In this document: in pieces, positions 44,859-53,086 of the stretch | Position numbering within the stretch: position 1 is the first letter of the stretch | How the letters are laid out: every line of letters starts with the position of its first letter | Assembly: GCA_963530615.1 (NCBI GenBank) | Contig: CAUSDX010000010.1 | Coordinates: 1-54,270, forward strand | DNA length: 54,270 nucleotides | Source of the DNA: JABCPE02 sp963530615 | Lineage (GTDB): Bacteria > Bacteroidota > Bacteroidia > Flavobacteriales > Weeksellaceae | Direction: 5' to 3' | Notes under the pieces: model-generated | Told to the model about the DNA's origin: nothing | What the model saw: only the letters and a program-made list of their open reading frames with translations | Database searches by the model: none | Made by a program: the position numbers and the translations under genes

Positions 44859-46115
44859 TTATAATTCGGTAGCATTTTGGGAAATTTGTAGGATAACTTC
44901 CGTAGCTTTTTCCATAGACTCTAGAGGGACATATTCATAAGGTCCGTGAAAATTCTGCCCTCCAGCAAAGATATTTGGACAAGGAAGACCCATGTAAGAA
45001 AGCTGAGCTCCGTCTGTTCCTCCACGGATAGCCTTAACTTCTGGTGTAATTCCTAAATCTTTCATAGATTTTTCTGCGAGTTCTATGATGTGGAGTTTTC
45101 CTTCAAATTGTTTTTTCATATTGAGGTATTGGTCTTTTACCTCTATTTCAAAGGTGTTTTCTCCATATTTTTGGTTAAATTCCGCTACTTTGTCAGTAAT
45201 AAATCTCTTTCTTGCTTCAAATTTTTCTTCATCGTGGTCTCTGATGATGTATTGAAGTTTTGCATGAGAAATATCAGCTTTGATATCCATTAGATGGTAA
45301 AAACCTTCAAAATCTTTCGTTGTAGCAGGAGTTTCATTAGGGGGTAATGATTGGATAAACTCGGCAGCAAGAAGTCCTGCGTTTATCATTTTCCCGAAAG
45401 CATAGCCAGGGTGTACACTTAGTCCATTGATTTTTACTACTGCTCCAGCCGCATTAAAGTTTTCATACTCTATTTCGCCTACATCACTTCCGTCCATTGT
45501 ATAAGCCCATTCTGCCCCAAATTTTTTCACATCGAAAAGGTGAGCTCCTCTACCAATTTCTTCGTCTGGGTTAAATGCTACAGCTATTCTACCATGTTTA
45601 ATCTCAGGATGTTGAATAAGATATTCTGCGGCTGTCATGATTTCTGCGACTCCTGCCTTGTCATCTGCACCAAGAAGGCTGCTACCGTCAGTAGTAATTA
45701 GGGTCTGTCCCTTGTATTTTTTTAAACTTTCAAACTTATTAGGGGAGAGAGTGAAGCCAGTCTCTGGGTTGAGAAGTAAGTCGTTTCCATCATAGTTTTC
45801 CCAGATTTGAGGTTTAACATCTTTACCGTTAAAGTCAGGTGAGCTATCATAGTGGGCAATAAATCCTATGGTAGGGACTTGCTTCTCTATATTAGATGGA
45901 ATGTATCCATAGACATAAGCATGCTCATCAATAGAGACATCTTCTAAACCGATACTTTTCATTTCATCAAAGAGGTGTTTCGCAATATCCCATTGCTGTG
46001 GAGAACTTGGAGTTTCTTCACTTTCAGGGTCGCTGGTAGAATAAATCTTTGCGTAAGTTAAAAAGCGTTGTAGGAGTTTTTCTCTCCATTCTTTATTCAA
46101 TTTTATTTGTTCCAT
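44859..46115 (-). CDS. pepT: Peptidase T (tripeptidase)
   Basis: This 418-residue M20B zinc aminotripeptidase has FIAHYDSSPDFNG with metal-binding His and Asp, GSSLLGADDKAGVAEIM with the bridging Asp, FNPDEEIGRGAH with the catalytic Glu pair, and AIRGGTDGAQLSYMGLPCPNIFAGG near the C-terminus. It follows the HU-like gene by 60 bp and could be read from the same promoter. Confidence 0.95.
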   Translation of the reverse strand: MEQIKLNKEWREKLLQRFLTYAKIYSTSDPESEETPSSPQQWDIAKHLFDEMKSIGLEDVSIDEHAYVYGYIPSNIEKQVPTIGFIAHYDSSPDFNGKDVKPQIWENYDGNDLLLNPETGFTLSPNKFESLKKYKGQTLITTDGSSLLGADDKAGVAEIMTAAEYLIQHPEIKHGRIAVAFNPDEEIGRGAHLFDVKKFGAEWAYTMDGSDVGEIEYENFNAAGAVVKINGLSVHPGYAFGKMINAGLLAAEFIQSLPPNETPATTKDFEGFYHLMDIKADISHAKLQYIIRDHDEEKFEARKRFITDKVAEFNQKYGENTFEIEVKDQYLNMKKQFEGKLHIIELAEKSMKDLGITPEVKAIRGGTDGAQLSYMGLPCPNIFAGGQNFHGPYEYVPLESMEKATEVILQISQNATEL

Positions 46116-46175
46116 TGTCTTAAATTTATAGTTAAGTTTCTAAATTTTCACTGATAAAAAGAATGTTTACTTCTT

Positions 46176-46553
46176 TTATTTCTTGAAAGTCAGTATTTTC
46201 AACATATCGCTCAGTGCTTTTCCTGGTCGGAAAAGGATATGTGAAGATTTTACTTTGCTTCCATTGACTTCTGATTCTTTCTCTGAAGGATTTCCTGTAA
46301 CACTTACTTGAAGTGTAAAATGCTCCCCGATGCGAACAATTTTTCCGTCTGATAAATCTTTTCCTGCCTTGTCAAAAACAGTTTCTAATACTGCTAAAAT
46401 ATCTGCTTTGGATACTGTGGATACTCCAGATGCATAGGCTGCTAAATCACTTAGAGTAGTTTCGCCATCGCCTATCGCTTGTGGGTACCATTTTGCAGGT
46501 TCGTTTCTTTTTTGGGGATTTGCCCTCTGAACAGCTTTAATCTTTACTGCCAT
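46176..46553 (-). CDS. HU-family DNA-binding protein (Bacteroidota HU-like)
   Basis: This 125-residue protein has the pattern of the Bacteroidota HU-like DNA-binding domain: LSDLAAYASGVSTVSKADILAVLETVFDKAGKDLSDGKIVRIGEHFTLQVSVTG. Basic residues lie at both ends (KIKAVQRANPQKRNEP and ILTFKK). It is longer than classic HU (about 90) with an extra N-terminal strand. It probably binds DNA non-specifically and shapes the nucleoid. Its upstream region carries the 22-bp repeat element (46599-46729), which ends 45 bp before the ATG; no convincing -7 box is visible. Confidence 0.85.
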   Translation of the reverse strand: MAVKIKAVQRANPQKRNEPAKWYPQAIGDGETTLSDLAAYASGVSTVSKADILAVLETVFDKAGKDLSDGKIVRIGEHFTLQVSVTGNPSEKESEVNGSKVKSSHILFRPGKALSDMLKILTFKK

Positions 46554-46598
46554 AATAGTAATTTTTTAGAGTTAAAAAATAAATTGACATGTTCGGTA

Positions 46599-46729
46599 TT
46601 TATAAAACTCTCTATTGATTCTATAAAAACTCACGAGAGATTTTCCCAAAACTCACGAGAGATTTCCTAAAAACTCACGAGAGATTTTTTTGGTGCTCTC
46701 AAAAGCTTATCAATAGAGGCTTTTATAAA
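46599..46729 (-). repeat. Repeat element copy A: inverted arms around three 22-bp units
   Basis: The left arm 46599-46619 and right arm 46709-46729 are inverted repeats of each other (19 of 21 positions, core CTCTATTGAT). Between them are three direct repeats with ACTCACGAGAGATTT starting at 46629, 46651 and 46673, period 22; on the gene strand the unit is TCTCGTGAGTTTT plus AT-rich filler. A 34-bp block at 46605-46638 recurs exactly, in inverted orientation, at 52508-52541 upstream of mscL. No target-site duplication is apparent. Confidence 0.8.
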
Positions 46730-46871
46730 ACAGGATAAAGGTAAGAAATAAAATTGATTTTTCTCTTGATATTTTATAAAATTTTATCGTTATTTTCATA
46801 AAGATAATAATTGAAAAAAACAGAAAAATATAAGATGAGGAAACTTTATCAATAGGATGTTTATCATAAAA

Positions 46872-46905
46872 ATCGCCCTGCTATCTTAGAAGACAGTAGG
46901 GCGAT
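46872..46905 (-). terminator. Terminator of the serC-DUF1015 unit
   Basis: ATCGCCCTGCT (46872-46882) pairs with AGTAGGGCGAT (46895-46905) with one G-U pair and a further inner stem. On the minus strand it is followed by a T run. Confidence 0.85.
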
Positions 46906-46935
46906 GTGTAGTGTAATCAGTTTATATTTATACCA

Positions 46936-48174
46936 TTATTTCATATCATACATGATAAGTCCCGTTACGAGTTTTGGCTCTATATAGGTGCATTTAGGTG
47001 GCATTTTTAGACCTTTATCTGCTACGGCAAGGAGGTCAGAAAAACTTACAGGATACACTGCAAAGGCTACCTTAAAGTGTTCTCTATCTACCTTTTCTTT
47101 GAGTTTGATAATCCCTTCAATACAAGAACTTCCACGGAGATAGCCGACTCTTTTTGTCGTCCTTAGGTTTTCTATCCCTAAAATAGGTGTCATAATATAT
47201 TTATCTAATATATCATGGTCTATAGCAAGGCAGGTTTCCTGCTTTCTTTTCTCATTTTTTAGGGTAATTTCATAGAACTCTCCCTCTAAATACATAGAAA
47301 TATATCCCTTAGCTGACGGATAAAAAGGTTCTTTGCCTTTATACTCTACCACGAAAGATTCTTGTAATTTATCAAGAAATTGCTGAGAACTAAGCCCATT
47401 CAAGTCAGTAACTAATTTATTAAAATCGTTAATTTTAATGCATTGGTCAGAGACAATGAAGCTATATATATAATTATAGGGTTCATCTCCTTGGTGGCTT
47501 ATGCTTTTTTCTCTTTTTCTTTCGGCACATAATGCGGTAGCTCCCATTCTATGATGTCCGTCTGCAATGTAAAAAGATTCTATTTGAGAGCATAAATCCA
47601 TGTATTGCTGAATTTTTTCTTTGCCGTTTATTTTCCAGATTTTATAGTGAGCATTTCGGCTATCAGAGAAGTCCAAAGTAGGAGTGTTTTCTTCTTCTTT
47701 ATCTATAAGATGCTCTAAATCTGTTTGAGCGGGATAGGTCAGCAACACAGGTTCTGCTTGGAGATTTACTCCTTCCAAATATTTTGCCAGTTTTTCTTTC
47801 CTATGAGCTAGGGTTTCTTCATGCTTTTTAATCTTTCCTTGATTAAATTCGTCTACGGAAACTAATCCTAAAAGCCCTCTGAAAACTCTTCCGTCAGACA
47901 ATTGCTGTCTATATAGATAATAGCCTAAATTATCTTGTTTGAGTGTTCCCTCGGAAAGAAGATTTTCATAGTTGTCTCTTATCTTTTGTAAAATTGTTGC
48001 AAAATTTCCTTGGTGTTCTTTTAAGTAAGGACTTACCATCTTTACATAAGAAAATTTCTGTTCTGCTTTTTGCTCAATTTCTTTTTGAGTATAATTACTT
48101 AAAGGGTGAGTAGGGAAACAATCAATATACTCGCTACAAGGTCTTATTCCTCTAAATGGCTTAAATATAGGCAT
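46936..48174 (-). CDS. DUF1015 family protein
   Basis: The 412-residue protein belongs to the DUF1015 family. Motifs are FKPFRGIRPCSEY at the start, RQQLSDGRVFRGLLGLVSVDEF, SFYIADGHHRMGATAL (the conserved ADGHHR motif) and TPILGIENLRTTKRVGYLRG. Its biochemical function is unknown. Genes of this family often lie next to serC, as here (18-bp gap), suggesting a role linked to serine metabolism, but this is inference from context. Confidence 0.88.
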   Translation of the reverse strand: MPIFKPFRGIRPCSEYIDCFPTHPLSNYTQKEIEQKAEQKFSYVKMVSPYLKEHQGNFATILQKIRDNYENLLSEGTLKQDNLGYYLYRQQLSDGRVFRGLLGLVSVDEFNQGKIKKHEETLAHRKEKLAKYLEGVNLQAEPVLLTYPAQTDLEHLIDKEEENTPTLDFSDSRNAHYKIWKINGKEKIQQYMDLCSQIESFYIADGHHRMGATALCAERKREKSISHQGDEPYNYIYSFIVSDQCIKINDFNKLVTDLNGLSSQQFLDKLQESFVVEYKGKEPFYPSAKGYISMYLEGEFYEITLKNEKRKQETCLAIDHDILDKYIMTPILGIENLRTTKRVGYLRGSSCIEGIIKLKEKVDREHFKVAFAVYPVSFSDLLAVADKGLKMPPKCTYIEPKLVTGLIMYDMK

Positions 48175-48192
48175 AATATTTATTGAAAAGTA

Positions 48193-49251
48193 TTACTGAA
48201 TAGATTTCAATACATCTACCAATACTTGAACACTCTCGATAGGTAGGGCATTATACATACTCGCTCTGTATCCTCCTAAGTTTCTGTGTCCGTTTAGTCC
48301 ATTGATTCCAGCTTCTTTCCAAGCCGCATCAAAGGCTTCTTTTTTAGATTCATCTAATAGTTTGAAAGAAACATTCATGTCAGAGCGGTCTTCTTTATCG
48401 CAGAATGCTTCAAATAGTGGGTTTCTATCTAATTCATCGTAAAGAAGTTTTGCTTTGGCTTTGTTTCTTTCTTCTGCTGCAGCGATACCTCCGTTTTTCT
48501 CTAAATGCTGTAAAGTCAATAAAGTAGCATAGATTGGGAATACTGGTGGAGTGTTAAACATCGCATCTTTATTGATATGAATTTGATAGTCTAAATAAGA
48601 AGGGATGTCTCTTCCTGTTTTTCCTAAAATTTCTTTTTTTACAACGACTAAAGTAGTCCCAGCAGGTCCCATATTTTTTTGAGCTCCAGCATAGATTAGG
48701 TCAAATTGAGAGAAATCTAACTGACGGCTAAAAATATCAGAAGACATATCGCAAACTAGAGAAGTTTCTACTTTTGGGAAAGATTTCATCTGAGTTCCGT
48801 AGATGGTATTGTTAGAGGTGCAGTGGAAATAGTCATACTCTGCACCTACGCTATAATCTTTCGGAATGAAAGAGTAGTTGGATTCTTTAGAAGAGCCAAC
48901 AATATCTACGCTTCCAAATTTTTTAGCTTCTTTAATTGCTCCTGCTGCCCAAGTTCCAGTATCAGTATAAGCTGCTTTACCACCTGTTTTCATAAGGTTG
49001 AAAGGTACCATCACAAATTGTAGAGAAGCTCCACCTCCAAGGTAAAGTACCTCATAATCATCTCCCAAGTTCATTAATCTTTTTACAATTGCTCTTGCCT
49101 CATCCATTACAGGGATAAAATCCTTACTTCTGTGAGAAATTTCTAAGAGAGATAATCCTATTCCGTTAAAATCCAAAATTGCTTCTGCTGATTTTTGGAA
49201 AACCTCTTGCGGTAAGATACAAGGCCCCGCACTAAAATTGTGTTTTTTCAT
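48193..49251 (-). CDS. serC: Phosphoserine aminotransferase
   Basis: This 352-residue PLP enzyme makes phosphoserine from 3-phosphohydroxypyruvate. FSAGPCILPQEVF is the N-terminal signature, and GAQKNMGPAG carries the PLP lysine, Lys192. GHRNLGGYRASMYNALP near the C-terminus contains the substrate-binding His-Arg and Arg. The ferredoxin gene lies 18 bp upstream and a DUF1015 gene 18 bp downstream, making a three-gene unit. Confidence 0.96.
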   Translation of the reverse strand: MKKHNFSAGPCILPQEVFQKSAEAILDFNGIGLSLLEISHRSKDFIPVMDEARAIVKRLMNLGDDYEVLYLGGGASLQFVMVPFNLMKTGGKAAYTDTGTWAAGAIKEAKKFGSVDIVGSSKESNYSFIPKDYSVGAEYDYFHCTSNNTIYGTQMKSFPKVETSLVCDMSSDIFSRQLDFSQFDLIYAGAQKNMGPAGTTLVVVKKEILGKTGRDIPSYLDYQIHINKDAMFNTPPVFPIYATLLTLQHLEKNGGIAAAEERNKAKAKLLYDELDRNPLFEAFCDKEDRSDMNVSFKLLDESKKEAFDAAWKEAGINGLNGHRNLGGYRASMYNALPIESVQVLVDVLKSIQ

Positions 49252-49269
49252 TTTATTTTTGATTATAAA

Positions 49270-49623
49270 TTATGATTCATTATGTAATAATGCTTTTTTA
49301 GACAATAATTCCTCTTCTGTTTCTTCATTGTCTTCATCAGGCACACAGCAATCTACAGGGCATACTGCAGCACATTGTGGTTCATCGTGAAAGCCTTTGC
49401 ACTCGGTACATTTATCGGTAACGATGAAATAAGTGTCATCACTCACAGGAGGTTGTGGTTCATCTGCATCTATGGTAAGTCCAGAAGGTAAAACTACTAT
49501 TCCTGTCAGTGCAGTTCCATCTGATGCTCTCCAATCCACGGCACTTTCATATATTGCATTATTAGGACATTCTGGCTCACATGCTCCACAATTTATACAT
49601 TCATCTGTTATTTTAATAGCCAT
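49270..49623 (-). CDS. 4Fe-4S dicluster ferredoxin
   Basis: The 117-residue bacterial-type ferredoxin has its first cluster ligands at Cys9, 12, 15 and 19 (CINCGACEPECP) and second set at Cys72, 75, 84 and 88 (CTECKGFHDEPQCAAVCP). An insert of about 35 residues separates the two motifs, and the tail is acidic. Its redox partner is unknown. It starts the serC unit and is divergent from the acyl-CoA reductase gene. Confidence 0.9.
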   Translation of the reverse strand: MAIKITDECINCGACEPECPNNAIYESAVDWRASDGTALTGIVVLPSGLTIDADEPQPPVSDDTYFIVTDKCTECKGFHDEPQCAAVCPVDCCVPDEDNEETEEELLSKKALLHNES

Positions 49624-49638
49624 TCCTATAATATTTTT

Positions 49639-49656
49639 TAATTTTGCACAAAGTTA
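49639..49656. promoter_or_regulatory. Overlapping divergent -7 boxes (ferredoxin / acyl-CoA reductase)
   Basis: TAATTTTG (49639-49646, plus) and TAACTTTG (49649-49656, minus) lie almost back to back in a 63-bp divergent spacer. Each would place a start site close to the opposite gene's promoter, so the two polymerases cannot load together. Confidence 0.5.
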
Positions 49657-49686
49657 AAACTTTTTTAAAAATAAAAGAATTTTATT

Positions 49687-50730
49687 ATGAAGAATGATAT
49701 TACTATTTCTTCTTTAGCATGTTTAGGTAAATTTTTAGAAAATTTTATAAATACAGAAGAAAAGAATTTTACGGAGGAACAGCAGAAGTTTTCAGCTCTT
49801 ATAAGAAGGAGTGAGATAGAAAATCCTTGGTTTAATAGGGAAAATGTATTTTTTTGTCTAAAACAGTGGGCTAAAGTACTTACAGAAGAGAATATTGTAT
49901 CTTGGATAAGTTCGTACGAGTTTTCTTCTTCATTTGAAAAGAAGAAAATAGGGCTTATTTTGGCAGGTAATATTCCGTTAGTAGGTTTTCATGATGTAAT
50001 TTCTGTGATATTAAGTGGAAATTATCCTATAATTAAGCTTTCATCAAAAGACCGATTATTAATTCCTTTTTTAATGGAGCAATGGGATGATTTTGCAGGT
50101 GGGATTTTGATTTATTCGTTTGTAGAAAAATTAGAAAATTATGAAGCAGTTATCGCAACGGGAAGCAATAACACCGCACGATATTTAGGATATTATTTCA
50201 AAGATGTACCAAATATTATCCGTAAAAATAGAACTTCTATTGCGGTGCTAAAAGGGGATGAAACAGATGTAGAATTACAACTCTTGGCAGAAGATATTTT
50301 TAGATATTTTGGATTAGGTTGCCGAAATGTTACCAGATTATTCATTCCTGAAAATATGCCTTTGGATAGACTTTTTGAGAATTTTACTCATTTTAAAGAA
50401 GTGATAAATCATCATAAATATGCTAATAATTATGATTATAACAGAGCGATTTATCTTCTTAACCAAGAAAAGTTTTGGGATAATAATTTTATAATGCTTA
50501 AAGAAGATAAAAAATTATTTAGTCCTTTAGCGGTATTGAATTTTAGTAGATATAAAAATATATCAGAGGTAGAAAAATTTATTTCCGAGCATGAGCAAGG
50601 AATACAGTGTATCGTTGCTAAATCGGAATTGAACATTATGGATAGTATTTTGTTTGGTCAGGCACAATGTTCTACATTAAAAACATATGCTGATGGAGTT
50701 GATACGATGGAATTTATCAATAAATTTTAA
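49687..50730 (+). CDS. Acyl-CoA reductase (LuxC-like)
   Basis: This 347-residue protein belongs to the LuxC/acyl-CoA reductase superfamily, related to aldehyde dehydrogenases. GLILAGNIPLVGFHDVISVILSGNYPIIKLSSKD matches the NADP-binding part, and ATGSNNTARYLGYYF, NRTSIAVLKGDE, GLGCRNVTRLFIP (with the likely nucleophile cysteine in GCRN) and GQAQCSTLKTYADGVDT follow. It would reduce fatty acyl-CoA to aldehyde. No LuxD/LuxE partners lie nearby, so its pathway is unknown. Confidence 0.85.
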   Translation: MKNDITISSLACLGKFLENFINTEEKNFTEEQQKFSALIRRSEIENPWFNRENVFFCLKQWAKVLTEENIVSWISSYEFSSSFEKKKIGLILAGNIPLVGFHDVISVILSGNYPIIKLSSKDRLLIPFLMEQWDDFAGGILIYSFVEKLENYEAVIATGSNNTARYLGYYFKDVPNIIRKNRTSIAVLKGDETDVELQLLAEDIFRYFGLGCRNVTRLFIPENMPLDRLFENFTHFKEVINHHKYANNYDYNRAIYLLNQEKFWDNNFIMLKEDKKLFSPLAVLNFSRYKNISEVEKFISEHEQGIQCIVAKSELNIMDSILFGQAQCSTLKTYADGVDTMEFINKF

Positions 50731-50773
50731 ATTTTTTATTTATCTTTGGACAAAATTTAATTAAACTTTGAAT

Positions 50774-51469
50774 ATGGAATTTACAAATCAAATTGTGGCT
50801 TTATCATCAGATGAGCAAAAGGCTTCTTTTTATAGAAAGACTTATTTACATGTAGCAATGGCTATTTTAGCATTTGTAGGAGTGGAAACATTTCTTATTG
50901 CTACTGCTGGGAATTATATCATGAGTTTACTTGCTACAAATAAAATGGTGTGGTTATTCGTGATAGGTGGTATGTGGTTAGGTTCTTTTTTAGCGAATAG
51001 ATGGACAATGTCTCAAAGCCGTGCTGTGCAGTATGGAGGACTTGCTTTTTATGTGCTTCTAGAAGCATTGATTTTTTTACCGATGATTTATATGGCGGTA
51101 GCTTATACAGGGGGAGAAATATTATTACAAGCGGGAGTGATTACCCTAATGCTTTTTGTAGGGCTTACGGGTGTGGCTCTTACTTCTAATAGAGATTTTT
51201 CTTTCCTTAGAGGGGTGATTATGATAGGAGGCTTTGTAGCTTTGGGGTTGGTTGTTGCTGGGCTATTGTTTGGCTTTAATCTTGGGCTTTGGTTTTCTGT
51301 AGGAATGGTTTTCTTGGCAGGGGCAAGTATTCTTTATGAAACTAACCAGCTAAAAAATGTATATAGCCCAGACCAGTATGTGGGGGCAGCGTTGCAGTTA
51401 TTTGCTTCTGTGATGCTTCTTTTCTGGTATGTGTTGAGATTTCTAATGAGTATAGTAAGAAAAGATTAA
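50774..51469 (+). CDS. Bax inhibitor-1/YccA family membrane protein
   Basis: ATG 50774 gives MEFTNQIVALSSDEQ; a TTG two codons earlier is less likely. The 231-residue protein has seven hydrophobic helices, with FYRKTYLHVAMAI before the first and YSPDQYVGAALQLFASVMLLFWYVLRFL at the end, the BI-1/YccA (UPF0005) pattern. Members are proton-sensitive calcium leak channels or regulators of membrane proteolysis. TATCTTTG at 50751-50758 is a likely -7 box. Confidence 0.9.
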   Translation: MEFTNQIVALSSDEQKASFYRKTYLHVAMAILAFVGVETFLIATAGNYIMSLLATNKMVWLFVIGGMWLGSFLANRWTMSQSRAVQYGGLAFYVLLEALIFLPMIYMAVAYTGGEILLQAGVITLMLFVGLTGVALTSNRDFSFLRGVIMIGGFVALGLVVAGLLFGFNLGLWFSVGMVFLAGASILYETNQLKNVYSPDQYVGAALQLFASVMLLFWYVLRFLMSIVRKD

Positions 51470-51485
51470 TAAAAATATTAGTGAG

Positions 51486-51524
51486 AGTAACGAACTTTTA
51501 TGAGGTTCGTTGCTTTTATTTTTT
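51486..51524 (+). terminator. Terminator after the BI-1 family gene
   Basis: GTAACGAAC pairs with GTTCGTTGC (one wobble), followed by a T-rich run. Confidence 0.7.
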
Positions 51525-51564
51525 ATCATTAACAATGAATTAGTTTTAATTTAATATAAAAGTT

Positions 51565-52371
51565 ATGGCATACGGATTATTAAAAGGTAAAAAAGGAATT
51601 ATTTTTGGGGCGTTAGATGAAAACTCTATTGCTTGGAAGGTAGCAGAGAGATGTTATGAAGAAGGAGCAGAGTTTGTTTTAACGAATGCACCTGTAGCGA
51701 TGAGAATGGGCGAGATTAATAAACTTGCTGAAAAAACAGGAGCAGATATTGTCCCTGCAGATGCTACTTCTATGGAAGATTTAGAGAAACTCTTTGACCA
51801 TGCGATTGAGAAGTTTGGTAAGATAGATTTTATTTTACACTCTATTGGCATGTCTGTAAATGTAAGAAAAGGGAAGCATTATACTGATATTAACTATGAT
51901 TGGCTTGAAAAAGGCTGGGATGTCTCTGCTGTATCTTTTCATAAGGTAATGAAATTAGCTTGGGATAAAGACTGCATGAATGAGTGGGGAAGTATTTTGG
52001 CTCTGACTTATATCGCGGCACAGAGAATATTCCCTGATTATAATGATATGGCGGATAACAAGTCTTACTTGGAGAGTATAGCGAGAAGTTTCGGGTATTT
52101 CTGGGGAGAGAGAAAGGTGAGAGTTAATACTATTTCTCAATCACCGACAATGACTACCGCTGGGCAAGGTGTGAAGGGGTTTGATGGATTTATTAACTTT
52201 GCGGAGGATATGTCTCCATTGGGTAATGCCACAGCAGCGGAGTGTGCAGACTACTGTATTTCTCTATTTTCTGACTTAACAAGAAAGGTAACTATGCAAA
52301 ATCTTTTCCATGATGGTGGGTTTAGCAATACAGGGGTTTCAACCAAGGTAATGGATAAGTACCAAGGGTAA
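51565..52371 (+). CDS. fabI: Enoyl-ACP reductase (NADH), FabI
   Basis: This 268-residue short-chain dehydrogenase completes each fatty acid elongation cycle. GLLKGKKGIIFGALDENSIAWKVAE is the FabI-specific cofactor-binding start. Tyr159 and Lys166 form the Y-x6-K catalytic pair in PDYNDMADNKS. FLHSIGMSV-like DFILHSIGMSVN and ISQSPTMTTAGQGVKGF follow as in FabI. Length and motifs are normal. Confidence 0.95.
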   Translation: MAYGLLKGKKGIIFGALDENSIAWKVAERCYEEGAEFVLTNAPVAMRMGEINKLAEKTGADIVPADATSMEDLEKLFDHAIEKFGKIDFILHSIGMSVNVRKGKHYTDINYDWLEKGWDVSAVSFHKVMKLAWDKDCMNEWGSILALTYIAAQRIFPDYNDMADNKSYLESIARSFGYFWGERKVRVNTISQSPTMTTAGQGVKGFDGFINFAEDMSPLGNATAAECADYCISLFSDLTRKVTMQNLFHDGGFSNTGVSTKVMDKYQG

Positions 52372-52384
52372 TATAATTTAAATA

Positions 52385-52414
52385 AAAAATACTCTCTTTT
52401 AGGGAGTATTTTTT
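52385..52414 (+). terminator. Terminator of fabI
   Basis: AAAAAATACTCTC and GGGAGTATTTTTT form a stem (one wobble) with a short loop and a T run. Confidence 0.85.
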
Positions 52415-52458
52415 GTCTTTTATCATAAAATTTGGGTTGTTTTTAGATGGTGTTAAAC

Positions 52459-52547
52459 ACCTTTATTAATAAAGGTTTGAAAATCATTAGTGAGTTTTTA
52501 GTAAATTTCTCGTGAGTTTTTATAGAATCAATAGAGAGTTTATTAAA
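52459..52547 (+). repeat. Repeat element copy B, upstream of mscL
   Basis: The exact 34-bp block at 52508-52541 is the inverted copy of 46605-46638. It includes one TCTCGTGAGTTTTTA unit, preceded by a degenerate unit (TCATTAGTGAGTTTTTAG) 22 bp upstream, and it ends in the ATCAATAGAG arm. The opposite arm is replaced by a perfect 18-bp palindrome ACCTTTATTAATAAAGGT (52459-52476), which resembles the CTCTATTGAT arm at 8 of 10 positions. Relative to mscL, the orientation is the same as copy A to the HU-like gene. Confidence 0.75.
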
Positions 52548-52576
52548 TATTTGCTGTGTAGAATTTTGTATTATGT

Positions 52577-52608
52577 TTTGTTAAGTGCTTTGGAAATACT
52601 TATATTCG
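52577..52608 (+). promoter_or_regulatory. Promoter of mscL
   Basis: TTTG (52577-52580) and TATATTCG (52601-52608, one mismatch to TAnnTTTG) are 20 bp apart. The repeat element ends about 30 bp upstream of the -33 box, where an activator would sit. Confidence 0.5.
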
Positions 52609-52632
52609 TAGTAAAATTTAAAAAGAAATAAA

Positions 52633-53067
52633 ATGAGTTTTATAAAGGAATTTAAAGAATTTGCTATTAAAGGGAATGTAATGGATATGGCGGTAGGGGT
52701 GATTATCGGTGGGGCTTTTGGTAAAATTGTAAGTTCTCTCGTTAATGATGTGATTATGCCTGTAGTGGGATTGCTTATTGGGGGAGTAGATTTTAAAGGG
52801 TTGAAATATGTTTTTTCTACTGGAGTGAAAGAAATAAAAAATGAAGCAGGAGAGGTTATTGTTCCGGAAGTAGCAGAAGTGGCCCTTAATTACGGAGCTT
52901 TTGTTCAGAATGTATTTGATTTTTTTATTATTGCTTTATGTATTTTCATGATGGTAAAAGGGATAAATTTATTAAAAAAAGAAGAAAAAGTAGTAGAAGA
53001 AGAGGTAGAGAAATCGCCTACACAAGAGGAGTTATTAGCAGAAATCAGAGATTTGTTGAAGAAATAG
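52633..53067 (+). CDS. mscL: Large-conductance mechanosensitive channel
   Basis: The 144-residue inner-membrane channel opens under membrane tension to release solutes in hypo-osmotic shock. The N-terminal amphipathic helix (FIKEFKEFAIKGNVMDMAVG) leads into TM1 with GVIIGGAFGKIVSSLVNDVIMPVVG, the pore-lining part. TM2 lies at about residues 76-100, and the tail is a charged coiled coil. Length and motifs are normal. Confidence 0.95.
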   Translation: MSFIKEFKEFAIKGNVMDMAVGVIIGGAFGKIVSSLVNDVIMPVVGLLIGGVDFKGLKYVFSTGVKEIKNEAGEVIVPEVAEVALNYGAFVQNVFDFFIIALCIFMMVKGINLLKKEEKVVEEEVEKSPTQEELLAEIRDLLKK

Positions 53068-53086
53068 AATTTTTAGTTTTTTCAAA

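Larger units (their letters stand above)
46554..46935. other. Regulatory intergenic region upstream of the HU-like gene
   Basis: This 382-bp gap holds the leader of the HU-like gene, the repeat element with inverted-repeat arms (46599-46729), a further CTTTATCAATAGGA motif near 46846, very AT-rich DNA at 46740-46840, and the terminator of the serC unit (46872-46905). No coding frame is supported. Confidence 0.6.

Noticed and set aside
46628..46690. Tandem repeats considered as a CRISPR array
   Set aside because: Units are only 22 bp from start to start with no unique spacers, and no cas genes are in the window.
46599..46729. Copy A considered as a complete insertion sequence
   Set aside because: It is about 130 bp, has no transposase frame and no visible target duplication; a non-autonomous element or operator array remains possible.
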